A DNA stretch of 64,000 bases from Phocaeicola sp. (GCA_020026175.1 JAHHQV010000003.1:1-64000), one strand, 5' to 3'; shown: positions 9,769-19,211, numbered from the stretch's first letter. The notes: a model not told the origin generated them from the sequence alone. Translations and numbers: made by a program.

Positions 9769-11235
9769 ATGAACAGATTTTCATTATATATATTTGCAGC
9801 TGGAATATCTCTAAGTTCGTGTTCCGGCGATTGGTTGAATCTGGATCCGTCTACATCTCTTCCTACAGAAAATGCAATGTCAACAATTTCGGATGCTCAA
9901 AATGCTTTGAACGGTGTTTATCGTCTTGCTTCATCTCATAGTTATTACGGAGACAACTTTTTGTATTTTGGAGATTGTAGAGGAGCTGATGTACAGGCAA
10001 GAATCAGTCTTGGAGACAGGTCACGTGTCTCTCCTTATTATGAATACAGTGTAAAGGCAGATGATGCTTTTAATACTTCATTGCCTTGGAATCAGGCATA
10101 CAAGGTTATTCGTCAGACTAACAACATATTACATTATATTCAGAATATTAAAACTGATGATAAAGTGAATTTTGATAGAATAAAGTCCGAAACTCTTGCT
10201 ATGAGAGGGCTAGCCCTTTATGACTTGACAAGATTGTTTGGTATGCCATACATGTCTGACAATGGTGCATCATTGGGAGTTCCGATAGAAATAGAAATTA
10301 CAGACTTTAATCATAAGCCATCCAGAAAAACTGTGGCAGAATGTTATTCTCAGGTTATAGACGATATGACAAATGCTTTGGACGGATTAAGCAAGGAAAA
10401 GAGAGATGGCTATCTTAATTATTGGGCTGTAAAAGGATTGTTGTCAAGAGTTTATCTTAATATGGGTGATAATGAAAAAGCTTATAATGCAGCAGAAGAT
10501 ATAATAGAAAACAGTAAGTCTATATACCAATTGTATACAAATGAGGAGTATCCTACAGTGTGGGGAAAGGATTTTCAGAGTGAATCTATATTTGAATTTT
10601 ATTTCAGTTTGACAGAACCTTCAGGGGGTTCCGGTGGAGAAGGTGCTCCGATGGTATACGAGAACGAGGAGAAATTTGATTGGAATAATCTGATAATTAC
10701 AAAGTCATACCTCGATTTGCTGGATGAGGATCCTGATGATGTTCGTCATTGCTTGTTGGAAAAGTCTGTTATAGAGAATAATGGAGGATTGCCGGAAAAA
10801 TCTAGGACAAGACCGGTATTTCTTAATAAATATCCCGGAAAAAGTGGAAATCCTCAAGATAATAACATTTGTATATTACGACTTTCAGAGATATACCTTA
10901 ATGCGGCTGAGGCTGGTTTTAAACTTGGAGGAAATTATAAAACAAAAGCTCTTGGATATCTCAATGCTATTGTGAGTCGTGCAAATCCGTCAAAAACAGT
11001 TTCTGATGGTGAATTCACTCTAGACAGAATATTGAAGGAACGTCGAAAGGAACTTGTAGGAGAAGGACTTGCCGTATATGACTATACCAGAAACAAGATT
11101 CCAGTAGACAGGACAGAAGTAGACGGATGGCATCTTAATACTATAAACCCTTCTACTGTGGTGATAGAGTATAACGACCCTCGTCATGCAATTCCTATCC
11201 CTCAGACAGAAGTAGATGCGAATCCTAATTTATAA
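9769..11235 (+). CDS. SusD/RagB family surface lipoprotein
   Basis: 488-residue nutrient-binding lid of the preceding SusC transporter. The lipoprotein signal peptide has lipobox LSSC near residue 18, followed by WLNLDPSTSLPTENAMST, the usual SusD opening. The helical core has TPR-like segments (AKGLLSRVYLNMGDNEKAYNAAEDII). The family C-terminal signature ILKERRKELVGEGLAVYDYTR is present, and the ending IPIPQTEVDANPNL is typical. Complete in length. It is co-transcribed with susC and closed by a terminator at 11265. Confidence 0.96.
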   Translation: MNRFSLYIFAAGISLSSCSGDWLNLDPSTSLPTENAMSTISDAQNALNGVYRLASSHSYYGDNFLYFGDCRGADVQARISLGDRSRVSPYYEYSVKADDAFNTSLPWNQAYKVIRQTNNILHYIQNIKTDDKVNFDRIKSETLAMRGLALYDLTRLFGMPYMSDNGASLGVPIEIEITDFNHKPSRKTVAECYSQVIDDMTNALDGLSKEKRDGYLNYWAVKGLLSRVYLNMGDNEKAYNAAEDIIENSKSIYQLYTNEEYPTVWGKDFQSESIFEFYFSLTEPSGGSGGEGAPMVYENEEKFDWNNLIITKSYLDLLDEDPDDVRHCLLEKSVIENNGGLPEKSRTRPVFLNKYPGKSGNPQDNNICILRLSEIYLNAAEAGFKLGGNYKTKALGYLNAIVSRANPSKTVSDGEFTLDRILKERRKELVGEGLAVYDYTRNKIPVDRTEVDGWHLNTINPSTVVIEYNDPRHAIPIPQTEVDANPNL

Positions 11236-11264
11236 AACATAGCTATATAGTTGGTTTTTAAGAT

Positions 11265-11310
11265 AGTGGAAATATAATAAGCTTTAATATTATATTTCCA
11301 CTGTTTTTTT
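11265..11310 (+). terminator. Terminator of the SusC/SusD operon
   Basis: A 15-bp perfect stem (11265-11279 with 11288-11302, AGTGGAAATATAATA) with an eight-base loop, followed by GTTTTTTT. Confidence 0.85.
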
Positions 11311-11392
11311 GTTAAATTAAGAGATGGCAAATGAACATGTTCTGATATTCTATGTTATATATTTAGAATGTATATAAATAATAAAGTATAGA

Positions 11393-12469
11393 ATGAATAT
11401 AGCAGCTTTAATTTCAGGTGGTGTAGATAGTGCAGTAGCAGTACATTTATTGTGTGAACAAGGTTATAGACCAGACCTCTTTTATATAAAGATAGGGATG
11501 GAAGGTGATACGGAAATGAGTTGTACAGCAGAAGAGGATATAGAACTTTGTACTGCAACAGCACGTAAATATGGATTGACATTGAATGTAGTGGATCTTC
11601 ATAAGCAGTATTGGGACAATGTAGTATCGTATGCAATAGAAAAAGTAAAGCAGGGACTTACTCCTAATCCTGATGTGATGTGTAATAAACTGATAAAATT
11701 TGGCTGCTTCGAGAAAGAAGTGGGCTATATGTATGACAAGGTAGCTACCGGACATTATGCCAGGACTATAGAAAAGGAAGGAAAAGTATGGTTGGCAACA
11801 GCAAAAGACCAGTTAAAAGACCAGACCGATTTTCTTGCACAGATAGATTATCTTCAGGTGTCAAAGTTACTTTTCCCTTTGGGGGGACTTATGAAGTCGG
11901 AAGTAAGAGATATAGCTAAGAAGATGAAGTTGCCAAGTGCCTATAGAAAAGACAGTCAAGGGATATGTTTTTTAGGCAAGATAAACTACAATGATTTCTT
12001 ACGGCGCTTTCTAGGGGAAAAAGAAGGGGATATAATAGAAATAGAAACAGGCAAGAAAATAGGATTACACAAAGGCTATTGGTTTCATACTATAGGTCAA
12101 AGAAAAGGACTCGGACTAAGTGGAGGTCCTTGGTTCGTTGTAGCAAAAGATATAGATAAAAATACGGTATTTGTGTCAAGAGGTTATGATACAGACAAAC
12201 AATATGGTAAAGACTTTATCTTGCGTGATTTTCATTTTATAACAGAATCACCATGGGATGATAGACCTGATGAAGAAATTTCATTTAAGATTAGACACAC
12301 AGATACTTTTATGAAAGGTATATTGTTGACAGACGGAAATACTGTAAAGGTTAGCAGTTATTCTCCAATACAAGGAATAGCACCAGGACAGTTTGGGGTA
12401 ATATATGATAATAGTTCTGAAATATGTATAGGTAGCGGTGAAATAACCAATCTGGTTAATATACCTTGA
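11393..12469 (+). CDS. mnmA: tRNA-specific 2-thiouridylase MnmA
   Basis: 358-residue ATP-dependent enzyme that thiolates U34 of Lys, Glu and Gln tRNAs. The PP-loop is SGGVDSA (8-14). The nucleophile is C97 in [12 protein letters not shown] and the persulfide-bearing residue is C192 in SQGICFLG. The central [22 protein letters not shown] segment and the C-terminal beta barrel (from about 285) are present. Both catalytic cysteines are kept, so it should be active. Bacteroides genomes often carry more than one MnmA paralog; which one this is cannot be told here. Confidence 0.93.
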   Translation: MNIAALISGGVDSAVAVHLLCEQGYRPDLFYIKIGMEGDTEMSCTAEEDIELCTATARKYGLTLNVVDLHKQYWDNVVSYAIEKVKQGLTPNPDVMCNKLIKFGCFEKEVGYMYDKVATGHYARTIEKEGKVWLATAKDQLKDQTDFLAQIDYLQVSKLLFPLGGLMKSEVRDIAKKMKLPSAYRKDSQGICFLGKINYNDFLRRFLGEKEGDIIEIETGKKIGLHKGYWFHTIGQRKGLGLSGGPWFVVAKDIDKNTVFVSRGYDTDKQYGKDFILRDFHFITESPWDDRPDEEISFKIRHTDTFMKGILLTDGNTVKVSSYSPIQGIAPGQFGVIYDNSSEICIGSGEITNLVNIP

Positions 12470-12476
12470 GTAAGGT

Positions 12477-12508
12477 ATTGCCGTTGCGGTGTAATGCCTC
12501 TACTTTTG
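12477..12508 (+). promoter_or_regulatory. Promoter, ATTG-N20-TACTTTTG
   Basis: TACTTTTG at 12501-12508 fits the -7 consensus exactly. ATTG at 12477-12480 lies 20 bp upstream as a near-consensus -33 box. It sits just after mnmA and serves the PepSY-type gene at 12555. Confidence 0.6.
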
Positions 12509-12554
12509 TCTGATTTTTTTAAGTAATTTCAAAATTTAAAAGGAGAAAGAATTA

Positions 12555-14054
12555 ATGAAGAAAATTACATTAAGAAAACATCATAAGTTGTTTGGGATAC
12601 TTATTGCTTTCTTTATGCTTATGTTTTGTGTGAGCGGTATCATATTGAATCATCGTGAAGCAGTGTCCGGTATTGATATAAGTAGAAAATACCTTCCATC
12701 GGACTATGCTTTGCGTAAATGGAATGGCGGATTGTTGCGTGGCACACTAAAGTATTGTGGAGAAAATCCAGACTTGGAAGGTACTGTCTTTTTGTATGGC
12801 AATAGTGGTATCTGGTCTACCGACTCTTTGGCAGCTTCGTTTTCTGATTTCAATTCAGGGTTTTCGAAAGGAGTTGATTCACGTAACATAAAGGGGATGG
12901 CTCAGACATCTGAAGGCAGCTTATGGGCTGCATCTCAGTTTGGATTATACAGATATGATTTTTCTGAAAAGAAATGGAATAAAAGATTATTGGATTTAGA
13001 GTATGATGAAAAAATAGCAGATATAACACTTGGAGGAGATACATTGGTAGTAGCAGGAAGGTCCAGGCTATATGTATCATTGCCTCCATATTCTGATTTT
13101 TCTACTATTACCATTTCGGCTCCCAAAGGATATGATGGAAAAGTTTCTCTGTTTCGTACTATATGGATGATGCATAGCGGTGAAATACTGGGTATCACCG
13201 GCAAGCTTTTTATTGATGCAATGGCCATTGTTTTGATAATTCTTTGTGTAACAGGGATTATTTATTGGCTTCTGCCAAAGAGAATTCGTCGATTAAAACA
13301 AAAAGGTAAAGACACGGTTGCTTGTACTAAATGGCTAAAGGGAAGTTTGAATTGGCATGATAAACTAGGGAGATATACGTTTTTTGTTCTTATGTTCTTA
13401 TCGTTTACGGGATGGTGTCTTCGTCCTCCTGTGCTTATAGCAATAGCTTCGGGAAGAATACCTCCTATACCGTTTACTGAGCAAGACAGTGATAATGCAT
13501 GGAAAGATAAGCTGAGAGTGATAAGATATGATTATGATAAGCATGACTGGCTGCTTTCTACTTCGGATGGGATGTATTCAATGTCGTCATTATATGTTGC
13601 CCCGGTAGCTGTTGAAAAAGCACCGCCTGTAAGTGTCATGGGGTTGAATGTGCTGCAAAAAGATTTTAAAGGAAATTGGCTTGTTGGATCTTTCAGCGGT
13701 ATGTATATATGGAATAGAGATAATTCCTGTATAACGGACTATACAACAGGAAAGGTTGCAGAAGAAAGGTCTGGTCCTCCTTTCGGACTTTTTGCTGTAT
13801 CTGGATATACAGACGATCTTTTAGGTAAAGACATAATTGTAGGTTCTGGAAGTGGAACAGATGATATAGCTATGCCCGACGAATTGGCTTCTTTGCCTAT
13901 GTCTTTATGGAATTTATCTCTTGAAGTACATACAGGGCGTATTTATACAATACTTGGAAGTGCTTCTTTGTTTTATATATTCTTGTCAGGACTATTAACT
14001 ATGTGGTGTCTGTATACAGGCTATGCCATAAGAAAAAAGAATAGGCGTCAATAG
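12555..14054 (+). CDS. PepSY-associated TM-helix membrane protein with propeller-like periplasmic segments
   Basis: 499-residue inner-membrane protein. TM1 (about 12-32, HKLFGILIAFFMLMFCVSGI) and TM2 (about 218-240) match the PepSY_TM opening and second helix; TM3 (about 272-292, HDKLGRYTFFVLMFLSFTGW) and TM4 (about 465-487) follow. The two periplasmic regions contain segments that look like two-component-regulator propeller repeats: GMAQTSEGSLWAASQFGLY and DFKGNWLVGSFSGMYIWN. Family relatives are often linked to iron or siderophore reduction; no such role can be shown here. An AGGAGA at 12541-12546, eight bases before the ATG, is an unusually good ribosome site for this genome. Confidence 0.75.
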   Translation: MKKITLRKHHKLFGILIAFFMLMFCVSGIILNHREAVSGIDISRKYLPSDYALRKWNGGLLRGTLKYCGENPDLEGTVFLYGNSGIWSTDSLAASFSDFNSGFSKGVDSRNIKGMAQTSEGSLWAASQFGLYRYDFSEKKWNKRLLDLEYDEKIADITLGGDTLVVAGRSRLYVSLPPYSDFSTITISAPKGYDGKVSLFRTIWMMHSGEILGITGKLFIDAMAIVLIILCVTGIIYWLLPKRIRRLKQKGKDTVACTKWLKGSLNWHDKLGRYTFFVLMFLSFTGWCLRPPVLIAIASGRIPPIPFTEQDSDNAWKDKLRVIRYDYDKHDWLLSTSDGMYSMSSLYVAPVAVEKAPPVSVMGLNVLQKDFKGNWLVGSFSGMYIWNRDNSCITDYTTGKVAEERSGPPFGLFAVSGYTDDLLGKDIIVGSGSGTDDIAMPDELASLPMSLWNLSLEVHTGRIYTILGSASLFYIFLSGLLTMWCLYTGYAIRKKNRRQ

Positions 14055-14113
14055 TGATTATTATATATAAAAAGAGAATAGCTGATATTCATTGGACTGT
14101 AAAATGAAGTGTT

Positions 14114-14186
14114 CAGGTTCTGTCATACCATTATTGCTACACTGATTGTATGTTTTTATAGTAATGATATGGCAGAACCTGTTTTT
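14114..14186 (+). terminator. Terminator between convergent genes
   Basis: CAGGTTCTGTCAT (14114-14126) pairs with ATGGCAGAACCTG (14169-14181), one G-T wobble, followed by TTTTT. It separates the PepSY-type gene from the convergent namZ and may work in both directions. Confidence 0.7.
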
Positions 14187-14216
14187 AGAATGTAGGTTTA
14201 TGAGAAAACAAAGAAG

Positions 14217-15380
14217 TTAGTAAAGAATGTATTTGCTCCGCATACCCTTGTATTCGTTTAATTCTGTAGTCCATGCCGAACGGATTTCCTCTTCTGTTTT
14301 ACCTCTTAATATATCAAGGCGTACTTGGTCTGTACCCATTAACAAGTCAAACCATTGTGGACGTGTTATAAACATATTGCCTTTCTTCAATTTCTTGAAT
14401 TCATTATACATCATCAAGACGTATTCTAAAGAAAATCCTTTTATCCCTGATATGTTAGTGTCTCTTAAATCAATTCCTCTACATTCCGCATTTTTGTGCA
14501 GAGGGTTCTTGTCAAATCCTTCAAGTGATTTTGGAGTGAATGAAAAACCGTATTTCACTTTAGGTAGCAATGGCGAACCTATAACCTGAAATGGGAAATA
14601 AGTACCTCTACCTATACTTACAGATGTAGCTTCGAAAAGACATAATGAAGGATAAAGTGCAATAGACAAGTCATTAGGAAGATTTGGAGACGGCTTTATA
14701 GGTAATGAGTATGGTTGTCCGTGTTTCCAGCCGTCTACTTTTATGACAGACAATCTGCATTTTAGATTATTTCCCAACCATCCTTCACCATTTATCATTT
14801 GTGCAAGTTCGCCTATGGTGCATCCATGAAGTACTGGAATAGGAAGCATTCCGACGAAACTTTTGAATTTAGGCTTTCTTATAGGGCCATCTATATAGTC
14901 GCAAGGATTGGGACGGTCAAGAACGATAAGTTCCTTGTTGTTTTCTGCACACGATTGCATTATATAAAACAAAGTACTGATATATGTATAGAATCTGGCT
15001 CCTACATCTTGAATGTCGAATACCATGATATCTATATTACTGACAGATTGAGATGTAGGTTTTTTATTCCTTCCATACAATGATATAATAGGAGTTCCAG
15101 TCTTTATGTCTTTTCCGTCTTTTATGGTTTCACCGGCATCGGCTTTACCTCTGAATCCATGTTCTGGAGCAAACAAAGCTATTGGTTTCTTGCCCAAAGC
15201 ACAAAGAGTATCAAGAAGATGTGTATTGCCCACTATAGATGTCTGATTGGCAACAAGTGCTATACGTTTTCCACTTATCTTGTTGATTATTTCGTCTATA
15301 TGTTCTGCACCGTTTCTGATCTGTGTATATCCATAAAATGTATTGAATATTGCAAAAAGTAAAATAAATGGAATTCTCAT
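14217..15380 (-). CDS. namZ: Exo-beta-N-acetylmuramidase NamZ (DUF1343)
   Basis: Exported hydrolase of the DUF1343 family (GH171). Its characterised members release N-acetylmuramic acid from the non-reducing end of peptidoglycan fragments. From ATG 15380 the product has 387 residues with a signal peptide (MRIPFILLFAIFNTFYGYTQ). Family motifs are LVANQTS, LFAPEHGFRG, IDIMVFDIQDVGARFYTYIST, VLDRPNP and PSPNLPN. An upstream ATG at 15428 would add 16 residues before the signal peptide and lies on the -7 promoter element, so I reject it. It stands alone between terminator and promoter. Confidence 0.93.
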   Translation of the reverse strand: MRIPFILLFAIFNTFYGYTQIRNGAEHIDEIINKISGKRIALVANQTSIVGNTHLLDTLCALGKKPIALFAPEHGFRGKADAGETIKDGKDIKTGTPIISLYGRNKKPTSQSVSNIDIMVFDIQDVGARFYTYISTLFYIMQSCAENNKELIVLDRPNPCDYIDGPIRKPKFKSFVGMLPIPVLHGCTIGELAQMINGEGWLGNNLKCRLSVIKVDGWKHGQPYSLPIKPSPNLPNDLSIALYPSLCLFEATSVSIGRGTYFPFQVIGSPLLPKVKYGFSFTPKSLEGFDKNPLHKNAECRGIDLRDTNISGIKGFSLEYVLMMYNEFKKLKKGNMFITRPQWFDLLMGTDQVRLDILRGKTEEEIRSAWTTELNEYKGMRSKYILY

Positions 15381-15400
15381 ATGTATGTGGCAATAATTAT

Positions 15401-15408
15401 TAACTTTG
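15401..15408 (+). promoter_or_regulatory. -7 element TAACTTTG for the HD-domain gene
   Basis: Exact TAnnTTTG match reading rightward, about 62 bp before the HD-domain gene start. It forms an inverted repeat with the leftward element at 15428-15435. Confidence 0.6.
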
Positions 15409-15427
15409 TATTCAGTAATCACTAACA

Positions 15428-15435
15428 CAAAGTTA
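15428..15435 (-). promoter_or_regulatory. -7 element TAACTTTG for namZ
   Basis: The complement reads TAACTTTG leftward, about 48 bp before the namZ start. It faces the rightward copy at 15401-15408; together they give the inverted repeat TAACTTTGT/ACAAAGTTA. Confidence 0.6.
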
Positions 15436-15469
15436 GGAATAAAAACTTATAAATTAAAAATAGTCAGAT

Positions 15470-16006
15470 ATGAATCCTTACGAAATAATAGATAAATATT
15501 ATCCGGAAGACAGTGAATTGAAAAGAATCTTGTTAAAACACAGTCGTTCAGTTGCAGATAAAGCTCTTGCTATAGCGCGTAGTCATCCCGAATTTAATCC
15601 GGATTTGCAGTTTATAGAAGAAGCGGCCATGCTTCATGATATAGGAATATTCCTTACAGATGCAGATGGTATATTTTGTTATGGGTCAAATCCTTATATT
15701 TGTCATGGATATCTTGGTGCAGATTTGGTAAGACAGGAAGGATTTCCACGCCATGCCTTGGTATGCGAGAGACACACCGGTGCCGGACTCTCTCTAAAGA
15801 CTATAATCGAAAGAGAATTGCCTATACCCCATAGAGACATGCTTCCTGTAAGTATAGAAGAACAGATAATATGTTTTGCAGATAAGTTTTATTCAAAGAC
15901 ACGTCTGGATAGCGAGAAAACTATAGAACAGGCTATGAAGAGTCTTGAAAGACATGGTGAGGAAGGACTGAAAAGATTTGATGAGTGGTGTAAGATATTC
16001 CTGTAA
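15470..16006 (+). CDS. HD-domain protein, putative phosphohydrolase
   Basis: 178-residue cytoplasmic protein of the HD superfamily. Metal-binding residues are visible in order: H24 in LLKHSRSVADKA, the HD pair in AAMLHDIGIF (about 55-56), a His in ICHGYLGADL, ERHTGAG, and a terminal Asp in FADKFYSKT. It resembles the small stand-alone HDIG-type hydrolases of Bacteroidetes; the substrate (a nucleotide or another phosphoester) is unknown. It is divergent from namZ and shares the symmetric promoter region with it. No partner gene follows closely. Confidence 0.85.
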   Translation: MNPYEIIDKYYPEDSELKRILLKHSRSVADKALAIARSHPEFNPDLQFIEEAAMLHDIGIFLTDADGIFCYGSNPYICHGYLGADLVRQEGFPRHALVCERHTGAGLSLKTIIERELPIPHRDMLPVSIEEQIICFADKFYSKTRLDSEKTIEQAMKSLERHGEEGLKRFDEWCKIFL

Positions 16007-16200
16007 TGGTAAGCTGATAAAAAAGTATAGTATACAAGTTGCCTGTTTATTGTTCTCAAGTTTGTTTTAGCGATTAATACGAACGGATTTTTACATCATT
16101 ACATTGAAATATGTAAATATTATGACCTGATTTGATGTAATTCTTTTGAAAAAACAAATTAAAAATAATATGTAATGACAGGAAATTGATTGATAATGCT

Positions 16201-16208
16201 TATTTTTG
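16201..16208 (+). promoter_or_regulatory. -7 element TATTTTTG upstream of lptD
   Basis: Exact TAnnTTTG match 28 bp before the lptD start; no TTTG at the expected -33 distance. The 229-bp gap between the HD gene and lptD shows nothing else recognisable. Confidence 0.5.
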
Positions 16209-16235
16209 CAGCGCATATTGCGTAAAAGATAAATA

Positions 16236-18998
16236 ATGACATCGTTTAGAAGAATTACATACACATTTATAGCTTTATTTATACTAGGATTTGTTTCTAC
16301 TTTTTATGCTGAGGCACAGCGTGTAAGAAAAGGTAATCATTCTGGTGTAAATTCTAAAACAGTTTCCGGAAAAGATTCTTTTCAATTAGATTCTATTGCG
16401 ATAGACTCGTTGTCGTCAGATTCAATCGTATCTGATTCAATCAAGAAAAAAGATGCTCTCGATGCTCCTGTAGTATATGAGGCAAGTGACTCTATTGTCT
16501 TTACAAAAGGAGGTTTTGCACATCTTTACGGTGAAGGAAAGGTCAATTATCAGAAGATAGAACTTACCTCTGCTGTTATTTCCATGAATATGGACAGCAG
16601 TACAGTGTATGCACGTGGTATACAGGACACAACAGGACTAGAATCAGGACTTCCTGTATTTAAGGATGGTGAAACTCCTTATGAATCGAAAATAATGCGT
16701 TATAACTTCAAGACGAAAAAAGGATTCATAAATAGCATTGTAACTCAGCAAGGTGAAGGGTATGTAACCAGTCGTGATGCCAAAAAAGGAGCCGATGATG
16801 AGATTTATATGCAGCATGGACAGTACACTACGTGTGACAATCATGAACATCCTCACTTCTACCTCCAATTGTCTATGGCAAAAGTACGTCCAAAGAAAAA
16901 CGTAGTGTTTGGTCCTGCCTATCTTGTTGTAGAAGATGTTCCTCTTCCTATAGCCATTCCTTTTGGCTTTTTCCCTTTCAACAGCAGCTATTCGTCAGGA
17001 TTCATAATGCCGAGTTATGGTGACGAAATGAACAGAGGATTTTATCTGAGAGATGGAGGATATTACTTTGCCATCAGCGACAAGATGGACCTGAAGGTTC
17101 TTGGTGAAATCTTTACCAAGGGTTCTTGGGGATTGTCTGCTGCATCCAATTACAACAAGAGATACAAGTTCAGCGGTTCGTTTAATGCCAGCTACCTTGT
17201 GACGAAGACGGGGGAGAAGAATATGCCCGACTATTCAGTGTCTAAAGACTTCCGTATCCAATGGAATCATCGTCAAGACCCTAAGTTTAGTCCCAACAGT
17301 TCGTTCTCGGCAAGTGTGAACTTTGCAACAAGCAGCTACGACCGTTCAAGTTTGAGCAGTTTGTACCAACCTCAGTTATATGCTCAGAATACTAAAGCTT
17401 CAAGCGTCAGCTATTCAAGAAGTTTTCCCAGTATAGGACTTAATATCTCAGGTTCGTTTAACATCACTCAGAATACAAGAGACTCGTCTATCAATATGAC
17501 ATTGCCTGATGTCAACATTTCGTTGAACCGTATATATCCGTTCAAGAGGAAAAAGGTTGTAGGCGACCAGCGTTGGTATGAGAAAATCTCTCTTCAGTAT
17601 ACAGGTGCCATGACCAATAGTATAAGTACTAAGGATAACTTGTTGTTCAAGACCCCTATTTCTCATTGGAAAAATGGGTTCCAGCATAAGATTCCTGTTT
17701 CGGCAACTTTCAACTTGTTCAAATATATCAATATTGTTCCAGCTTTCAATTATACTGAAAGATGGTATCTGAGTAAGGTGAAACGTGAATATGACCCGAC
17801 TCTCAATACTTCGGACCATATCCGAAGGGATACTATAAACGGTTTCAACCGAGTTTATGACTATAACCTGGCATTGCAGATGAATACCAAGCTGTATGGA
17901 ATGTATAAGCCTTTGTTTATGAAGAGTAAGGAAATACAGGTAAGGCATGTGTTTACTCCTACCGTAAGCTATACATTTACTCCAGATTTCGGCAAGAAAC
18001 GATTTGGATATTACGACACGTATACTTATACAGACGAAAAGGGCGAAGTACGTACAGTGGAGTATTCTCCATACGAAGGTATGAGCTATGGTGTGCCTGG
18101 CAAGAATATGTCGCAGAATATCTCATTCTCTATCGATAATAATATTGAGATGAAGATGAAATCGGACAAAGATTCTACAGGTTATAAGAAAATAAGTCTT
18201 ATTGACCAGTTGGGCGCAAGCATGTCGTACGATATGGCAAACAACAGATGGAGCGACCTTAGTATGAACCTTCGTTTGAAACTGACAAAAAACTACACAT
18301 TCAATATGAATGCATCCTTTGCAACTTATGCATATAAATTTGATGAAAATGGTAATGTGGTAGTTGGCGATCGTACAGAGTGGTCTTATGGACGTTTCGG
18401 ACGTTTCCAGGGATATAGTGGTTCTTTCTCTTATACATTGAATAACGATACTTTCAAGAAACTCTTTGGAAAGTCGGACGAGAAGGATGACAAAAACAAA
18501 AAGGATGAAGAAGGAGAAGGCAATGATGATGAAGAGGATATAGAATCTGATGAAAATAAGAATAATTCGAATATCAGAAAAACCGAAAATGCATCAATAG
18601 ACTCTGATGGATATATGGCTTTCAAACTGCCTTGGAGTATAAGCTTGAGCTATAGCTATAGCATACGCGAGGATAACTCTGACAGAAAGAAAATCAATAT
18701 CAAGAAGATGAGATACCCGTACAAGCTGACACATTCGCTCAATGTATCGGGCAATTTCAAGATTGGTAGCAGATGGAATATGAACTATTCTACTGGTTAT
18801 GACTTTACAATGAAGGAAATGTCTATGACTACATTTAACATTACACGTGACCTACACTGTTTTAATATGAGTTGTGGTTTGGTGTTCGGACCTTTTACTT
18901 CGTATAACTTTACTATTCGTGCAAACTCATCTATGCTGACGGATGCCTTGAAGTGGGATAAACGAAGCAACACCGGAAGTTCGGTGAGATGGTATTGA
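16236..18998 (+). CDS. lptD: Outer-membrane LPS assembly protein LptD (Bacteroidetes type)
   Basis: 920-residue protein that inserts lipopolysaccharide into the outer leaflet. After a signal peptide (ending YAEAQ) comes a short Asp-Ser repeat linker (DSIAIDSLSSDSIVSDS, about 52-70). An LptA/OstA-like beta-jellyroll follows (about 85-250; AHLYGEGKVNYQKIELTS), then a large barrel beginning near IPFGFFPFNSSYSSGFIMPSYG. A highly charged Asp/Glu/Lys stretch lies at about 746-780 (DEKDDKNKKDEEGEGNDDEE) between barrel strands, presumably an exposed loop. It stands alone with its own promoter element and terminator. Confidence 0.9.
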   Translation: MTSFRRITYTFIALFILGFVSTFYAEAQRVRKGNHSGVNSKTVSGKDSFQLDSIAIDSLSSDSIVSDSIKKKDALDAPVVYEASDSIVFTKGGFAHLYGEGKVNYQKIELTSAVISMNMDSSTVYARGIQDTTGLESGLPVFKDGETPYESKIMRYNFKTKKGFINSIVTQQGEGYVTSRDAKKGADDEIYMQHGQYTTCDNHEHPHFYLQLSMAKVRPKKNVVFGPAYLVVEDVPLPIAIPFGFFPFNSSYSSGFIMPSYGDEMNRGFYLRDGGYYFAISDKMDLKVLGEIFTKGSWGLSAASNYNKRYKFSGSFNASYLVTKTGEKNMPDYSVSKDFRIQWNHRQDPKFSPNSSFSASVNFATSSYDRSSLSSLYQPQLYAQNTKASSVSYSRSFPSIGLNISGSFNITQNTRDSSINMTLPDVNISLNRIYPFKRKKVVGDQRWYEKISLQYTGAMTNSISTKDNLLFKTPISHWKNGFQHKIPVSATFNLFKYINIVPAFNYTERWYLSKVKREYDPTLNTSDHIRRDTINGFNRVYDYNLALQMNTKLYGMYKPLFMKSKEIQVRHVFTPTVSYTFTPDFGKKRFGYYDTYTYTDEKGEVRTVEYSPYEGMSYGVPGKNMSQNISFSIDNNIEMKMKSDKDSTGYKKISLIDQLGASMSYDMANNRWSDLSMNLRLKLTKNYTFNMNASFATYAYKFDENGNVVVGDRTEWSYGRFGRFQGYSGSFSYTLNNDTFKKLFGKSDEKDDKNKKDEEGEGNDDEEDIESDENKNNSNIRKTENASIDSDGYMAFKLPWSISLSYSYSIREDNSDRKKINIKKMRYPYKLTHSLNVSGNFKIGSRWNMNYSTGYDFTMKEMSMTTFNITRDLHCFNMSCGLVFGPFTSYNFTIRANSSMLTDALKWDKRSNTGSSVRWY

Positions 18999-19020
18999 TG
19001 GTATTGGATTTTTATAAAAA

Positions 19021-19062
19021 AAAGGCGTATTGATATTATAAATATTGATACGCCTTTTTTTA
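19021..19062 (+). terminator. Terminator of lptD
   Basis: AAAGGCGTAT (19021-19030) and ATACGCCTTT (19048-19057) form a stem with a T run after it and an A run before it, so it can act on both strands. Confidence 0.85.
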
Positions 19063-19151
19063 TTGTTGAGGAGTTGTTGCTATGAAAAATATGGTATGTA
19101 ATTTTGTGATGTAACCTCTGAACAATTATCGGGTAATTTAAAGCGACTGGT

Positions 19152-19211
19152 CATTTTTCTTAAAGCGCCTAAGCGTTTGAAGTTAAACGCTTAGGCGCTT
19201 TAAGAAAAATG
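19152..19211. terminator. 27-bp perfect hairpin between lptD and ung
   Basis: Positions 19152-19178 and 19185-19211 are perfect complements (27 bp) around a six-base loop, GAAGTT. The inner part contains AAACGCTTAGGCGCTT. It lies between convergent lptD and ung. It has internal T and A runs and probably terminates ung. Its core is shared with hairpins at 29856-29903 and 61973-62032. Confidence 0.75.

Noticed and set aside
16290..16460. Asp-Ser repeats in LptD considered as a tandem repeat locus
   Set aside because: The repeats are short, imperfect at DNA level and typical of flexible linkers in exported Bacteroidetes proteins.
17448..17948. 166-codon open frame antisense to lptD
   Set aside because: It is a mirror of the lptD coding frame; composition and lack of domain support say it is not a gene.
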